Origin: an uncultured Clostridia bacterium
GTDB lineage: Bacteria > Bacillota > Clostridia > Oscillospirales > Acutalibacteraceae
NCBI GenBank assembly: GCA_947624285.1
Contig: CANQJS010000004.1
Coordinates: 97,069-161,068, forward strand
Reading direction: 5' to 3'
DNA: 64,000 nucleotides
Within the stretch, counting starts at the first letter, position 1, and each line of letters begins with the position of its first letter. Positions 1 through 9,084 of the stretch are shown here, one piece after another. The notes under the pieces are model-generated. The model was not told the origin of the DNA and made no database searches. It was given only the letters and a program-made list of their open reading frames with translations. The translations under genes were made by a program, and so were the position numbers.

Positions 1-390
1 AGTCCACAGCGCGACAACAAAAAGCCCCTCGGCGGGAATTGCCAGCTTAGTGTAGGGGCATTTCCAGCCCTTATCGACGCAAAGAAAAATCGTTCTCGTA
101 ACAAAAACCGTTGTTGAGAAAAACAGACCGCCGACAAGCGAATACTGAGCCGTGCCCAAGGCGAATGTGAGATATAGCAAAAACGCGCCGAGGGCAAAGG
201 ATATACCGCCGTAATAAACCCTTATCTCGGTTTTTCCGGCATTGTCAACGGGCTTTATCGAAAAGCTTTCGGCATTTTTCAGCGGACTGATGACAAATAC
301 GATCGCCATTCCGAAAAAATAGCCTGCGAGCCCTATTACCGCCACGCTTGCCGGTATGTTCTCAAAGAAAATAGTTTTAATTGTTTCCAT
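1..390 (-). CDS. Partial small integral membrane protein (DUF4345-like)
   Basis: The reading frame opens at an ATG at 388-390 behind an AAGGGG ribosome binding site and runs off the left edge without a stop, so only the first 130 residues are present. The protein begins METIKTIFFENIPASVAV and is mostly hydrophobic, with about four predicted membrane segments. An ExRxYYGG-type stretch near residue 55 precedes a hydrophobic helix and resembles the DUF4345 family of small membrane proteins. That family name is a resemblance judged by eye, and no function is assigned. The gene is separated by a terminator from the upstream acetyltransferase gene on the same strand. Confidence 0.6.
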   Translation of the reverse strand, partial: METIKTIFFENIPASVAVIGLAGYFFGMAIVFVISPLKNAESFSIKPVDNAGKTEIRVYYGGISFALGAFLLYLTFALGTAQYSLVGGLFFSTTVFVTRTIFLCVDKGWKCPYTKLAIPAEGLFVVALWT

Positions 391-434
391 AAAAATTACC
401 CCTTGAAATTATTTCAACAAAATTATACAACATA

Positions 435-467
435 AAAAATCGCCGGTCAACTAAATTGACCGGCGAT
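435..467 (-). terminator. Intrinsic terminator overlapping the end of the GNAT gene
   Basis: A 12-bp perfect stem (ATCGCCGGTCAA pairing with TTGACCGGCGAT) is followed on the minus strand by a T run. The last codons and the stop codon of the acetyltransferase gene lie inside the stem and loop, so the coding end and the terminator are one element. Confidence 0.85.
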
Positions 468-969
468 TATAATAATCTTCTTTTGTGAGCTCAAATTCAA
501 GGCATTTCCATTTTTCGCCCATAACGCTCAGGTACTCGTCCTTTTCCTCCCTGTGCGCAAAGCCGAGGGAATAATAGCATCTCTGAGCCGGCGGATTGTT
601 TTCAAAAACGCCTATTGTAACTTTGCTCGCGCCCATATCGCCGAACGCGCGCTCAAGAGCGAGAGGCAGCATTTTTCTGCCGTATCCCCTGCCCCTTATT
701 TTACTGTCCACAATAATAAATCCAAAACGAATTACCCGCTGTGCCTTGTCGGTAAAGCGCATTATCATATGCCCCACAGTTTCTTCGCCGTCAACGGCGG
801 TCAGCGGGATCATCTTCGGATTTTCAGCATAAAACGCGTTCATTTCATCGGGCGTTATCGGATATGAGCCGTACCTGTCGGCGCTCCATTTTCTGAAAGC
901 CGACTCGTCCTCAAGCCAGCTTAATATCCGTGCCGAATCACTTTTTTCATATTGCCTCAATTTCAGCAT
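451..969 (-). CDS. GNAT-family N-acetyltransferase
   Basis: A protein of about 172 residues with the acetyl-CoA binding signature RGRGYGRKML in the middle and NPPAQRCYYSLGF in the last third, the usual motifs A and B of GNAT enzymes. These transfer an acetyl group from acetyl-CoA to an amine; the substrate cannot be told from sequence. The ATG at 969 is preferred because GGAG sits a normal distance upstream, overlapping the stop of the GH13 gene. A GTG at 978 overlaps that stop but has no room for a ribosome binding site. The tight spacing implies co-transcription with the GH13 enzyme. The last residues (NRRSI) are encoded by the terminator stem. Confidence 0.85.
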   Translation of the reverse strand: MLKLRQYEKSDSARILSWLEDESAFRKWSADRYGSYPITPDEMNAFYAENPKMIPLTAVDGEETVGHMIMRFTDKAQRVIRFGFIIVDSKIRGRGYGRKMLPLALERAFGDMGASKVTIGVFENNPPAQRCYYSLGFAHREEKDEYLSVMGEKWKCLEFELTKEDYYNRRSI

Positions 970-974
970 ATCGT

Positions 975-2834
975 TCACTCCGCGTCTTTCGTGAGCAATG
1001 TATAGCAGTATTTGTCAAGGCGGATATATCCGTCCTTTGAAACAGGCTCAAAGAAATTATATGAATTATCCCATTGCGCGCCGACATACACATCTACAGT
1101 TTCGGGTGAATTATTCACAGCCACAAGCACCTGATTGCCCGATGAGGTCCTTGTATAGGCAATGGCGCCGTGATATGAAAACACCTTTTCAAAGCTGCCG
1201 TCTTTAAAGGCGGGGCAGCCCCTTCTTATTTCGCCGAGGCGCTTATACCATGTGTGAAGCTCGCTGTTGATATTATCCCACGGAAAGCAGGCTCTGTTGA
1301 ACGGGTCTTTCATTCCCTGCATACCAGCTTCATCGCCGTAATAAAGGCTCGGCACACCGGGCAGTGTATATTGAATAAGGCTTGCCGTTTTCAGCATTGA
1401 AACGCCTTTTTTATAGTTTTCCGGCGAAAGCTCGTTGTGCTCATGCTGCCACTGCCTGCCGTGTCCCTCGGCGTTTTCGCCCGCAAGCCTTGTTATTGCG
1501 CGCAGCGTATCGTGAGTGCCTATATGATTCATCAGAATATGCAAGACGCATGGCGGGTAGTTTTCAACTACCGTCATAACAGCGTCAAAAAAGCTGTCCG
1601 CACCGCCGTAGCGCACAAAATTAAGCACCGCCTCGGCAAATGGATAATTCATAACGGAATCGAGCTGATCTCCAAGCAAATATTCGCGCCTGCTGCCGTA
1701 GGAAATTTTATTTGTGGCGTCCTCCCAGACCTCGCCGATAATAACAGCGTTTTCGTTTTCAGCCTTTACCGCTTTTCGCAAATCATCAAGAAAAACATCG
1801 GGAAGCTCATCGGCAACATCAAGCCTCCAGCCGCTTATGCCGCAGCGAAGCCATTTGCGCAAAATTCCGTTTTCGCCGCAGATATATCGGCGGTAATCCT
1901 CGTTTTCCTCCTCAACCTCCGGCAGGAGCTTTATGCCCCACCAGCATTTGTATTTTTCGGGGTATTCAATGAATTTGTACCAATTGAAATACGGGCTTTC
2001 CTTGCTGTTGTAAGCGCCCACGCTGTTGTAATTTCCGTACATATTGAAATATTTTGAATCACAGCCGGTGTGGCTGAAAACGCCGTCAAGCACTATGGCA
2101 ATGCCCATCGCCTGAGCCTTTTTGCAAAGGGAACGCAGATCCTTTTCCGTTCCGAGAAGAGGGTCAATTTTTTCATAATCCGCCGTGTCGTATCTGTGAT
2201 TGGAATTTGCCTCAAAAATCGGATTGAGATATACGCATGTAACGCCGAGCTCCTTGAGATAGCCCAGCTTTTCCTCGATTCCTTTAAGGTCGCCGCCGAA
2301 ATAGTCGTTGTTCCAAAGCCCGTTCATACGGCTCTCGTCCCAAAGCGGCTCATCGCCCCATTTTTTCATAACCCGACTTTCCGGCACGCCCGTTTTCTTT
2401 TTGCCGCTGTTGTAAAATCGGTCGGGAAAAATCTGATAGATAACGCCGCCTTTTAGAAAATCGGGCGTTTTAAACTCTTTGGCATATACCGTCTGCTGAA
2501 AATCATCTCCGCCAGTCCCAATCTCACCGAGACCGTTCGCGCCTTTTTTCACAAGCAGCACGCCCCACGGGGTGGTGAGCTCAAAATGATAAAAATACAG
2601 CCCCTTCGTGGTTGCGGAAAAATGCAGCTCCCAATACTCGTGACCGTCGCCGCACATACCCGCCCAGAACATACCGTAAAAAACGGTATCCTCGCCGTCC
2701 TTATGAACGGCAAGGCGTGACCCGCTGCAATTAAGGCTTCGGGAAACGATTATTCGCAGCCTTACCTTTTCATCCACGGCTATGGCGGATACGGGAGCTT
2801 TATATTCGGTTTTGCGTGAATCAAAAACAATCAT
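975..2834 (-). CDS. GH13 alpha-amylase family enzyme (neopullulanase/cyclomaltodextrinase-like)
   Basis: A 619-residue glycoside hydrolase with no signal peptide, hence probably cytoplasmic. An N-terminal beta domain of about 120 residues resembles the CBM34-type domain of neopullulanases. The (beta/alpha)8 barrel starts near YQIFPDRFYN. Conserved GH13 regions are visible: DGVFSHTG (region I), GWRLDVADE with the nucleophile Asp near 337 (II), IIGEVWED with the acid/base Glu near 367 (III), and MNHIGTHDT with the transition-state Asp (IV). The expected role is hydrolysis of alpha-1,4 or alpha-1,6 links in maltodextrins. The glycogen phosphorylase gene directly upstream supports a role in storage or imported alpha-glucan breakdown. 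Exact specificity is not resolved. Confidence 0.9.
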   Translation of the reverse strand: MIVFDSRKTEYKAPVSAIAVDEKVRLRIIVSRSLNCSGSRLAVHKDGEDTVFYGMFWAGMCGDGHEYWELHFSATTKGLYFYHFELTTPWGVLLVKKGANGLGEIGTGGDDFQQTVYAKEFKTPDFLKGGVIYQIFPDRFYNSGKKKTGVPESRVMKKWGDEPLWDESRMNGLWNNDYFGGDLKGIEEKLGYLKELGVTCVYLNPIFEANSNHRYDTADYEKIDPLLGTEKDLRSLCKKAQAMGIAIVLDGVFSHTGCDSKYFNMYGNYNSVGAYNSKESPYFNWYKFIEYPEKYKCWWGIKLLPEVEEENEDYRRYICGENGILRKWLRCGISGWRLDVADELPDVFLDDLRKAVKAENENAVIIGEVWEDATNKISYGSRREYLLGDQLDSVMNYPFAEAVLNFVRYGGADSFFDAVMTVVENYPPCVLHILMNHIGTHDTLRAITRLAGENAEGHGRQWQHEHNELSPENYKKGVSMLKTASLIQYTLPGVPSLYYGDEAGMQGMKDPFNRACFPWDNINSELHTWYKRLGEIRRGCPAFKDGSFEKVFSYHGAIAYTRTSSGNQVLVAVNNSPETVDVYVGAQWDNSYNFFEPVSKDGYIRLDKYCYTLLTKDAE

Positions 2835-2845
2835 ATCTTAAATCC

Positions 2846-2880
2846 GAAAAAAGGGCGGATCGGTTATATCTGCCCTTTTT
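2846..2880 (-). terminator. Terminator after glgP
   Basis: An imperfect hairpin with AAAAGGGC and GCCCTTTT arms lies between glgP and the GH13 gene. On the minus strand it is followed by a run of T, so part of the glgP transcript probably stops before the GH13 gene. Confidence 0.55.
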
Positions 2881-2885
2881 GCTAA

Positions 2886-5363
2886 TCACCTTGATTTTTT
2901 TATTTTGGTTTTTTTCGCTTCCGTCTTTTTCGCGGCGAGCTTTTTCTCCGCCTTTTCCTCGGCGGAAACCGGCTTTGTGTGCCAGATATTATCGGCGTAT
3001 TCCATAATCGCCCTGTCCGCGCTGAATATGCCCGCGCCGCTGATGTTCATAAGGGACATTCTTGCGAATTTTTCCTTATCCCTGTAAATATCAGAAGCCT
3101 CTTTTTGGGCGTTCTGATAATCGGCGAAGTCAGCCAGCGCCATATACGGGTCAACATTCATAAGGCTTGAGGTGAATTCCCTGAAGTTCTTCCCGTTTAT
3201 GCCCGCATTCAGAAAATCAAACACGCTCTTGAGCACGGGGTTGTTGTTTATATAATTCATCGGGGAGTAGCCGTCCCTTTGAAGCTGCTGCACCTCCGGC
3301 GTTTTAAGACCGAAGATGATTATATTGTCGTTTCCGACCGCATCGGCGATCTCCACATTCGCGCCGTCAAGCGTTCCTATAGTAACGGCTCCGTTGAGCA
3401 TCAGCTTCATATTTCCCGTGCCGGATGCCTCTGTGCCCGCAAGAGAAATCTGCTCCGAAATATCCGCGGCGGGCATAAGAAGCTCAGCGAGCGTCACATT
3501 GTACTCCTCCATAAACACGACTTTCAGCTTTTTGTTTACATCGGGGTCGTTGTTGATCAGCTTTGAAAGCGAGTCTATAAGCTCAATCGTCTTTTTTGCC
3601 ATAAAGTATCCCGGCGCCGCCTTTGACGCAAATATATATGTTTTCGGAACAAAATCCATATCGGGATTTGCCTTTAGCATCTGATATTGGGCGATTATGT
3701 TCAGCACATTGAGGCTTTGGCGTTTATATTCGTGAAGCCTCTTCACCTGAACATCGAAAATGGAATCGGGATCTATTTCAATGCCGTTTCTCTTTTTGAC
3801 CGTTTCGGCAAAACGAACCTTGTTGGCGCGCTTTATTTCAAGCAGTCTGCCAAGCACCGCCGTGTCGTTTGCAAAATCTCTCAACTTCAGGAGCTCGTCG
3901 GATTTTGTGATGAAACCGTCGCCGATAAGCTCGGTTATATAGTCGGTGAGAAGCGGGTTTGCCTGGCATATCCATCTGCGAAAGGCTATGCCGTTTGTGA
4001 CATTCTTGAATTTTTCGGGAGTTATCGTATAAAAGTCGTTGAATACCGTGTCCTTGAGTATCTCGGAATGGAGAGCGGAAACGCCGTTTACCGAGTGTGA
4101 GCCCGCAACGCAGAGGTTTGCCATACGAACTACGCCGTTAGAAATGATTGCCATTCTCTCCACCCTGTCCGCATCGTGGGTAACAGCCCAAATATAGGCG
4201 CGGAAGCGGTTATCTATTTCTTTGGTTATCTGATAAATACGGGGAAGCAGGCGCATATAAAGCTCCTCGCTCCAGCATTCCAGCGCTTCCTTCATTACCG
4301 TGTGGTTGGTGTAGGCTACGGTTTTTGTTACGATGTTCCACGCGCTGTCCCAATCATAGCCGCACTCATCAAGTAGTATCCTCATAAGCTCGGGGATCGC
4401 CATGGTAGGATGAGTATCGTTTATCTGAATCGCTATCTTATCGGGCAGATTGTCAAGCGTACCGTAGCTTGTGAGATGGCGGTGGATTATATCCTGCACG
4501 GAGGCGGAAACAAGGAAATACTGCTGACGAAGCCTCAGCGATTTGCCCTCCGGGAAATTGTCGGCGGGGTAAAGCACCTTAGAAATGGCCTCCGCCATAG
4601 CGGACTGCTCCATCGCCTTTATATAAGAGCCCTGATTGAACAGCGCCATATCAAGCTCCTGTTTTTTTGACGCCCAAAGGCGAAGCCTTGATACGCCTTG
4701 CCCTTTGCCCGAAACATACATATCATACGGAATGGCAGTCACAACATTCGCGTCCCTGTGGTCAACATGGTGATATTCTCCGTCCCAACTGTCCTCGACC
4801 CAGCCCTCGAATTTGACTTCGACGGCGCGCTCCTCACGGGGAATGAGCCATACCTCGCCTCCGGGAAGCCAGAAATCGGGAAGCTCCGTCTGCCAGCCGT
4901 CAACAAGCTTTTGCTTGAAAATGCCCGCTTCATAACGAATGGAATAGCCCATCGAGGCAAATCCGTTTGTGGCGAGCCCGTCTAAATAGCAAGCGGCAAG
5001 CCTGCCGAGGCCGCCGTTGCCGAGACCCGCGTCGGGCTCTTGTGAATAAAGGGATTCAAGGGTAACATCAAAGCTTTTGAGAGCGGTTTCAAAAACATCG
5101 GTTAGCCCTAAATTATAAAGATTGTTTTTGAGAGAGCGCCCCATAAGAAATTCCATACACAGGTAGTAGACCCTCTTGCTGTCCTGCTTCTGAACGGTAT
5201 CGCGGAAATTGCTGTGCATAGTGGCAAGCTCATCGCGCAAAATCATTGCCACCGCCTTATAGAATTGCTCCAGCGACGCGGCTTCGGGAGATACACCAAA
5301 AAAATGGCTCAATTTATCGCTTATCATCTTTTTTGCCTGAGAGGCAGAAATTGATGAATTCAT
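2886..5363 (-). CDS. glgP: Glycogen/starch phosphorylase
   Basis: An 825-residue GT35 alpha-glucan phosphorylase, which removes glucose 1-phosphate from the non-reducing ends of glycogen or maltodextrin using pyridoxal phosphate. The PLP-lysine region EASGTGNMKLMLNGAVTIG is intact, as is the N-terminal YYLCMEFLMGRSL block. The ATG at 5363 is chosen because GGAGG lies eight bases upstream; an in-frame TTG further upstream would overlap that site. The C-terminus carries about 25 extra residues very rich in lysine, alanine and glutamate (from KPVSAEEKAEKK), which are not part of the catalytic fold and are unusual for the family. The GH13 gene follows on the same strand. Confidence 0.96.
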   Translation of the reverse strand: MNSSISASQAKKMISDKLSHFFGVSPEAASLEQFYKAVAMILRDELATMHSNFRDTVQKQDSKRVYYLCMEFLMGRSLKNNLYNLGLTDVFETALKSFDVTLESLYSQEPDAGLGNGGLGRLAACYLDGLATNGFASMGYSIRYEAGIFKQKLVDGWQTELPDFWLPGGEVWLIPREERAVEVKFEGWVEDSWDGEYHHVDHRDANVVTAIPYDMYVSGKGQGVSRLRLWASKKQELDMALFNQGSYIKAMEQSAMAEAISKVLYPADNFPEGKSLRLRQQYFLVSASVQDIIHRHLTSYGTLDNLPDKIAIQINDTHPTMAIPELMRILLDECGYDWDSAWNIVTKTVAYTNHTVMKEALECWSEELYMRLLPRIYQITKEIDNRFRAYIWAVTHDADRVERMAIISNGVVRMANLCVAGSHSVNGVSALHSEILKDTVFNDFYTITPEKFKNVTNGIAFRRWICQANPLLTDYITELIGDGFITKSDELLKLRDFANDTAVLGRLLEIKRANKVRFAETVKKRNGIEIDPDSIFDVQVKRLHEYKRQSLNVLNIIAQYQMLKANPDMDFVPKTYIFASKAAPGYFMAKKTIELIDSLSKLINNDPDVNKKLKVVFMEEYNVTLAELLMPAADISEQISLAGTEASGTGNMKLMLNGAVTIGTLDGANVEIADAVGNDNIIIFGLKTPEVQQLQRDGYSPMNYINNNPVLKSVFDFLNAGINGKNFREFTSSLMNVDPYMALADFADYQNAQKEASDIYRDKEKFARMSLMNISGAGIFSADRAIMEYADNIWHTKPVSAEEKAEKKLAAKKTEAKKTKIKKSR

Positions 5364-5466
5364 ATACAAAACCTCCAAAAATCATAATACAAAATAGTTG
5401 TTTTTAGAATTAGGTTTGTTCATTATACACTAAAAATAACTCAATTTCAATACTAACTATTTAATA

Positions 5467-6906
5467 TTATTCTTTTTTGCTTTTCTTTTTGAGAAATTTA
5501 TCGGTAAGAAGCTTTATCAAGTCCTTTACCGCCCCGATATTTACGATAAGTACAGCGACGGTAAACGCAAGAGAAATTGCCAAGCTCCCCCACTCGCCTT
5601 GCCATTCGCTTAGCATAACAACGGCGGAGCAGAGCAAAAGAACAAATGATATGATAAACCTTTTGCCGTCAATTTTAATATTTACGAATTTCTTTGTGTT
5701 AAACACGCGTATTACGAAAACAAGGATAAACGAAATCGCCGTGGCGATCGCCGCGCCGTAGGCGTTCCATTTCGGAATAAGAATTAAATTCAAAATTATA
5801 TTCGTCACAGCTCCCGAGCCCGCGGTGAGCATTGATAGCATACTTTTCTTTTCCGCCATATAAATCGAGGCATAGAAATTTACTAGATTTGAGAATATTG
5901 TGGCGAAAACAAGTATCGGCTCATATCGCCACGCGTCGTAATAATCGGGGCCGAGATAAACGGCGTTTATTATTCTTGAAAATGTAATGAGAAAAGCTCC
6001 GATGACGAGAAGCCCGCCGCTATAGACCTTGAACACATTTGTGAAAAATTCGGATTTATATTCACTGTCGTACTCATCAACGGCGGAAAGCTGCCAAGCA
6101 TTGATGAATATTGTCGCAAAAATGGCGATAAGATTAGGTATCTTATATGCCGCCATATAAAGCCCGCTGAGAGCAACGCCGTGAAAATATGTTACGATAT
6201 ACTGGTCGGAGGCGTTGATTATCCACCACAGAATGACCGTGGGTATCAGCGGTATGCAGTATTTCAGCATTGAGGAAACGAGCTGCTTTTTAAATCCGTG
6301 CCTTATATCAATATATTTCCATAGCTTCAATGCTATGAACATAAATGCAACGGAGCACATATCGCTTGTGAATATCGCAAGGATATATCCGTATATTCCC
6401 CAATGAAAAACGCCTAAATAAAGAAAAGTGAAAAGGGCGGAGGTCGCCGTGGCTATAACTCCGTCCGCGGCGTAAACTTTAACATATCCCATACCTCTTA
6501 TGAACTGCTGAGTGACCTCTCTCATAGATGAGCCGAGGAGCATTACATAAAGAAGTATAGTATATTGACCGAGTCTGAAATCGTTTATTTCAATACCTGT
6601 GAGAAGCGGATAAAACAGGCAGAAAACACCGAATCCGGCGATAGTAACAAAAACGCCCGTTGTGAAAACTTTTTTATTGTCCGCCGTTTTATCAAGGGTA
6701 AATCTCAGCACCGCGGAATTAACGGCGAGTGTGACGATAGGTATGAGAATATTTACGGAATTCTGAATAAGAGTAGCGCCTCCGAAATCCCCCGTCTGCA
6801 TAACGCGGGTATAAAAAGAGGTGAGCAATATCGTGAGCAGCTTTGACGAAAAACTGCCTATCGCGAAAATTATTGTGTTTGAAGCTAACTTTTTATACTT
6901 ATCCAT
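5467..6906 (-). CDS. Polysaccharide flippase (MOP superfamily, Wzx-like)
   Basis: A 479-residue protein with 12 to 14 hydrophobic segments and the N-terminal pattern NTIIFAIGSFSSKLLTILL typical of polysaccharide biosynthesis flippases. Such proteins move lipid-linked oligosaccharides across the membrane for capsule, teichoic or exopolysaccharide assembly. The C-terminus is basic (KFLKKKSKKE) and cytoplasmic by the positive-inside rule. No glycosyltransferase cluster adjoins it; the GT2/GtrA pair at 19.7-21 kb is the only other glycan-transfer gene set nearby. The substrate is unknown. Confidence 0.85.
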   Translation of the reverse strand: MDKYKKLASNTIIFAIGSFSSKLLTILLTSFYTRVMQTGDFGGATLIQNSVNILIPIVTLAVNSAVLRFTLDKTADNKKVFTTGVFVTIAGFGVFCLFYPLLTGIEINDFRLGQYTILLYVMLLGSSMREVTQQFIRGMGYVKVYAADGVIATATSALFTFLYLGVFHWGIYGYILAIFTSDMCSVAFMFIALKLWKYIDIRHGFKKQLVSSMLKYCIPLIPTVILWWIINASDQYIVTYFHGVALSGLYMAAYKIPNLIAIFATIFINAWQLSAVDEYDSEYKSEFFTNVFKVYSGGLLVIGAFLITFSRIINAVYLGPDYYDAWRYEPILVFATIFSNLVNFYASIYMAEKKSMLSMLTAGSGAVTNIILNLILIPKWNAYGAAIATAISFILVFVIRVFNTKKFVNIKIDGKRFIISFVLLLCSAVVMLSEWQGEWGSLAISLAFTVAVLIVNIGAVKDLIKLLTDKFLKKKSKKE

Positions 6907-6944
6907 TTTCTCTTCCCGCGGTCGATTTGTGCCGCTTTTTGATT

Positions 6945-8183
6945 TTATTCTCTTATCTGACCGTTTCCGTAAATAAGATATTTTGTGGTAGTGAGCTCGC
7001 GAAGCCCCATCGGTCCTCTCGCGTGGAGCTTTTGCGTTGATATTCCTATCTCCGCGCCGAGGCCGAATTCTCCCCCGTCGGTAAAACGGGTGGAGGCGTT
7101 CACATAGACCGACGATGAATCGATACGGCGAAGGAACTCCGCAGCGTTATCACCGTTTTCTGTGATTATCGCCTCGCTGTGGCGTGTTGAATACTTATTT
7201 ATATGCCGTATCGCCTCGTCAAGGCTGTCAACGGTTTTTACGCTTATAATATAATCAAGGTATTCCTCCGCGAAATCCTCGTCGCTCGCGGGCAAAATGC
7301 CGTCCGCGGCGAGCATAGCGCGCTCGTCGCCCCTTATTTCAACGCTTTTTTTATCAAGAGCGGCTTTGATTTTCGGCAGCGCCTCGTTTATTATCCCCGA
7401 ATGGATAACAAGGCTTTCACAGGCGTTGCACACGCTTATGCGCTGTGTTTTGGCGTTGAAGATTATCCTTGCCGCCATATCCGTATCGGCAAATTCGTCA
7501 ACATATATATGGCAGTTGCCGGAGCCTGTTTCTATAACGGGAACGGTGGAATTTTTCACAACCGTTTTTATAAGATTTTTTCCGCCTCTCGGAATAAGGC
7601 AGTCAAGATAGCCGTCAAGCCTCATCATTTCGTTTGCCGATTCGCGCGAGGTATCGGTTACGAGCTGAATGCAGTTTTTGTCAAATCCTTGATTTTTTAT
7701 CGCGTTTCGCATCACGCTCGCTATTGCGATATTGGAATTTATTGCCTCCTTGCCGCCGCGCAGTATCACGGCGTTGGAGCTTTTAAGGCAGAGCGCCGCC
7801 GCGTCTGCCGTTACATTGGGGCGCGCCTCATAAATTATTCCGATAACGCCCAAAGGCACGGTGATTTTTTTTATAATAAGACCGTTCGGGCGCGTTTTTT
7901 CCTCAAGCACGATTCCGCACGGGTCATCGAGAGCCGCCACGCTTTCAACGCCCTTTGCCATATCCTCTATTCTCTGAGTGTTGAGCATAAGTCTGTCGAG
8001 CAGACCTTTTCCGAGACCCGCTCTTTCGCCGTTTTCAATATCCCTTTTATTTTCCTCTATTATGGTTTGCGCATTGTTGCGCAGTGATTTTGCTATTTCA
8101 AGCAGGGCGGCATTTTTCTGTTTTTCCGTAACGGAAGAAAGAAAATCCTTTGCCTCAAGCGCCTTTTTCGCAAGACTTATCAT
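6945..8183 (-). CDS. proA: Glutamate-5-semialdehyde dehydrogenase (gamma-glutamyl phosphate reductase)
   Basis: This 412-residue aldehyde-dehydrogenase-fold enzyme reduces gamma-glutamyl phosphate to glutamate semialdehyde with NADPH, the second step of proline synthesis. The catalytic cysteine lies in RISVCNACESLVIH, and the family blocks NVTADAAALCLKSSNAVILRGG and GAEIGISTQKLHARGPMGL are present. Its ATG overlaps the proB stop codon by four bases (ATGA), indicating translational coupling. Length is normal for the family. Confidence 0.97.
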   Translation of the reverse strand: MISLAKKALEAKDFLSSVTEKQKNAALLEIAKSLRNNAQTIIEENKRDIENGERAGLGKGLLDRLMLNTQRIEDMAKGVESVAALDDPCGIVLEEKTRPNGLIIKKITVPLGVIGIIYEARPNVTADAAALCLKSSNAVILRGGKEAINSNIAIASVMRNAIKNQGFDKNCIQLVTDTSRESANEMMRLDGYLDCLIPRGGKNLIKTVVKNSTVPVIETGSGNCHIYVDEFADTDMAARIIFNAKTQRISVCNACESLVIHSGIINEALPKIKAALDKKSVEIRGDERAMLAADGILPASDEDFAEEYLDYIISVKTVDSLDEAIRHINKYSTRHSEAIITENGDNAAEFLRRIDSSSVYVNASTRFTDGGEFGLGAEIGISTQKLHARGPMGLRELTTTKYLIYGNGQIRE

Positions 8184-8968
8184 TTTTTCACCGCCTTAAA
8201 ATATGTTCCGATGCGCTCGCCTGATAACGCCTTATAAATATCCGTTGGCTTTTTGCCGTTCATCACAATAACGGGAATGCCCTCGTTCACGGCAATTTCG
8301 GCGGCGTTTATCTTTGTGATAAATCCACCCGTGCCGCGCTTGCCCGCGCTGCCCGCCATAGTGCGTATATCATCATTTATATCCTCAACGCAATCAATGA
8401 GCCTTGCGCTCTCGCTTTCGGCGGGGTTGCTGTCATAGAGCCCGTCGGTATCGGTAAGCAGGATGAGCAAATCGGAATCGGTTATCACCGCCACCCTTGC
8501 CGAAAGGCAATCGTTATCTCCGTTTATAAGTTCCTCGACGGATACGGAATCGTTTTCGTTAACTATCGGCAGGCAGTCATATTCAAGAAGCTGGTTGAAG
8601 GTATCCACCAAATGCCTCTTGCTTTCTTCGTTATACAGCTCATCCGATGTGATGAGAAGCTGGCTTACGACAACACCGTATTCGGAAAACATTTTATCAT
8701 AAAGGAACATAAGCTCGCATTGACCGACCGCCGCCGCCGCTTGAAGCCCTTTTGTTTCCACGGGCTTTTCCGACAAGCGCAGCTTTCCCGTTCCCACTCC
8801 TATTGCGCCGGAGGACACAAGTATCACCTCATAACCCTCGTTTTTCAAATCGGCAAGCACGGAGGCGAGCTTTGCTATTCTTGCTATATTTGTTTTTCCC
8901 GTTTCGTGCGTCAGGGTGGAAGTGCCCACCTTTACGACGATTCTTTTTTTATTATTTTCATTAGGCAT
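8180..8968 (-). CDS. proB: Glutamate 5-kinase, short form without PUA domain
   Basis: This enzyme phosphorylates L-glutamate, the first committed step of proline synthesis. The amino-acid-kinase fold is visible through VVKVGTSTLT, VSSGAIGVG and the ENDSVSVEE region. At 262 residues it ends after the kinase domain and lacks the C-terminal PUA domain found in longer ProB proteins. The ATG at 8968 is chosen because GAGGTG lies upstream of it; the longer open frame would start at a TTG inside that site. proA follows with a four-base overlap. No proC is present in the window. Confidence 0.96.
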   Translation of the reverse strand: MPNENNKKRIVVKVGTSTLTHETGKTNIARIAKLASVLADLKNEGYEVILVSSGAIGVGTGKLRLSEKPVETKGLQAAAAVGQCELMFLYDKMFSEYGVVVSQLLITSDELYNEESKRHLVDTFNQLLEYDCLPIVNENDSVSVEELINGDNDCLSARVAVITDSDLLILLTDTDGLYDSNPAESESARLIDCVEDINDDIRTMAGSAGKRGTGGFITKINAAEIAVNEGIPVIVMNGKKPTDIYKALSGERIGTYFKAVKK

Positions 8969-9084
8969 TTTACAGCACCTCAAAACAAATCATTGATATT
9001 ATAGCAAACTTAATGAGGTATTTAAAGGCTTTTTTGTATGTTTTTAGGTTTTTCGGGCAAAATTACATTCGGAGGTTGAAATAT

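Noticed and set aside
1437..2057. 206-codon frame antisense to the GH13 gene
   Set aside because: Lies opposite the catalytic region of a clear enzyme gene, with no initiation signal.
7203..8087. 294-codon frame antisense to proA
   Set aside because: Fully inside the well-conserved proA gene, no ribosome binding site and no recognisable motif.
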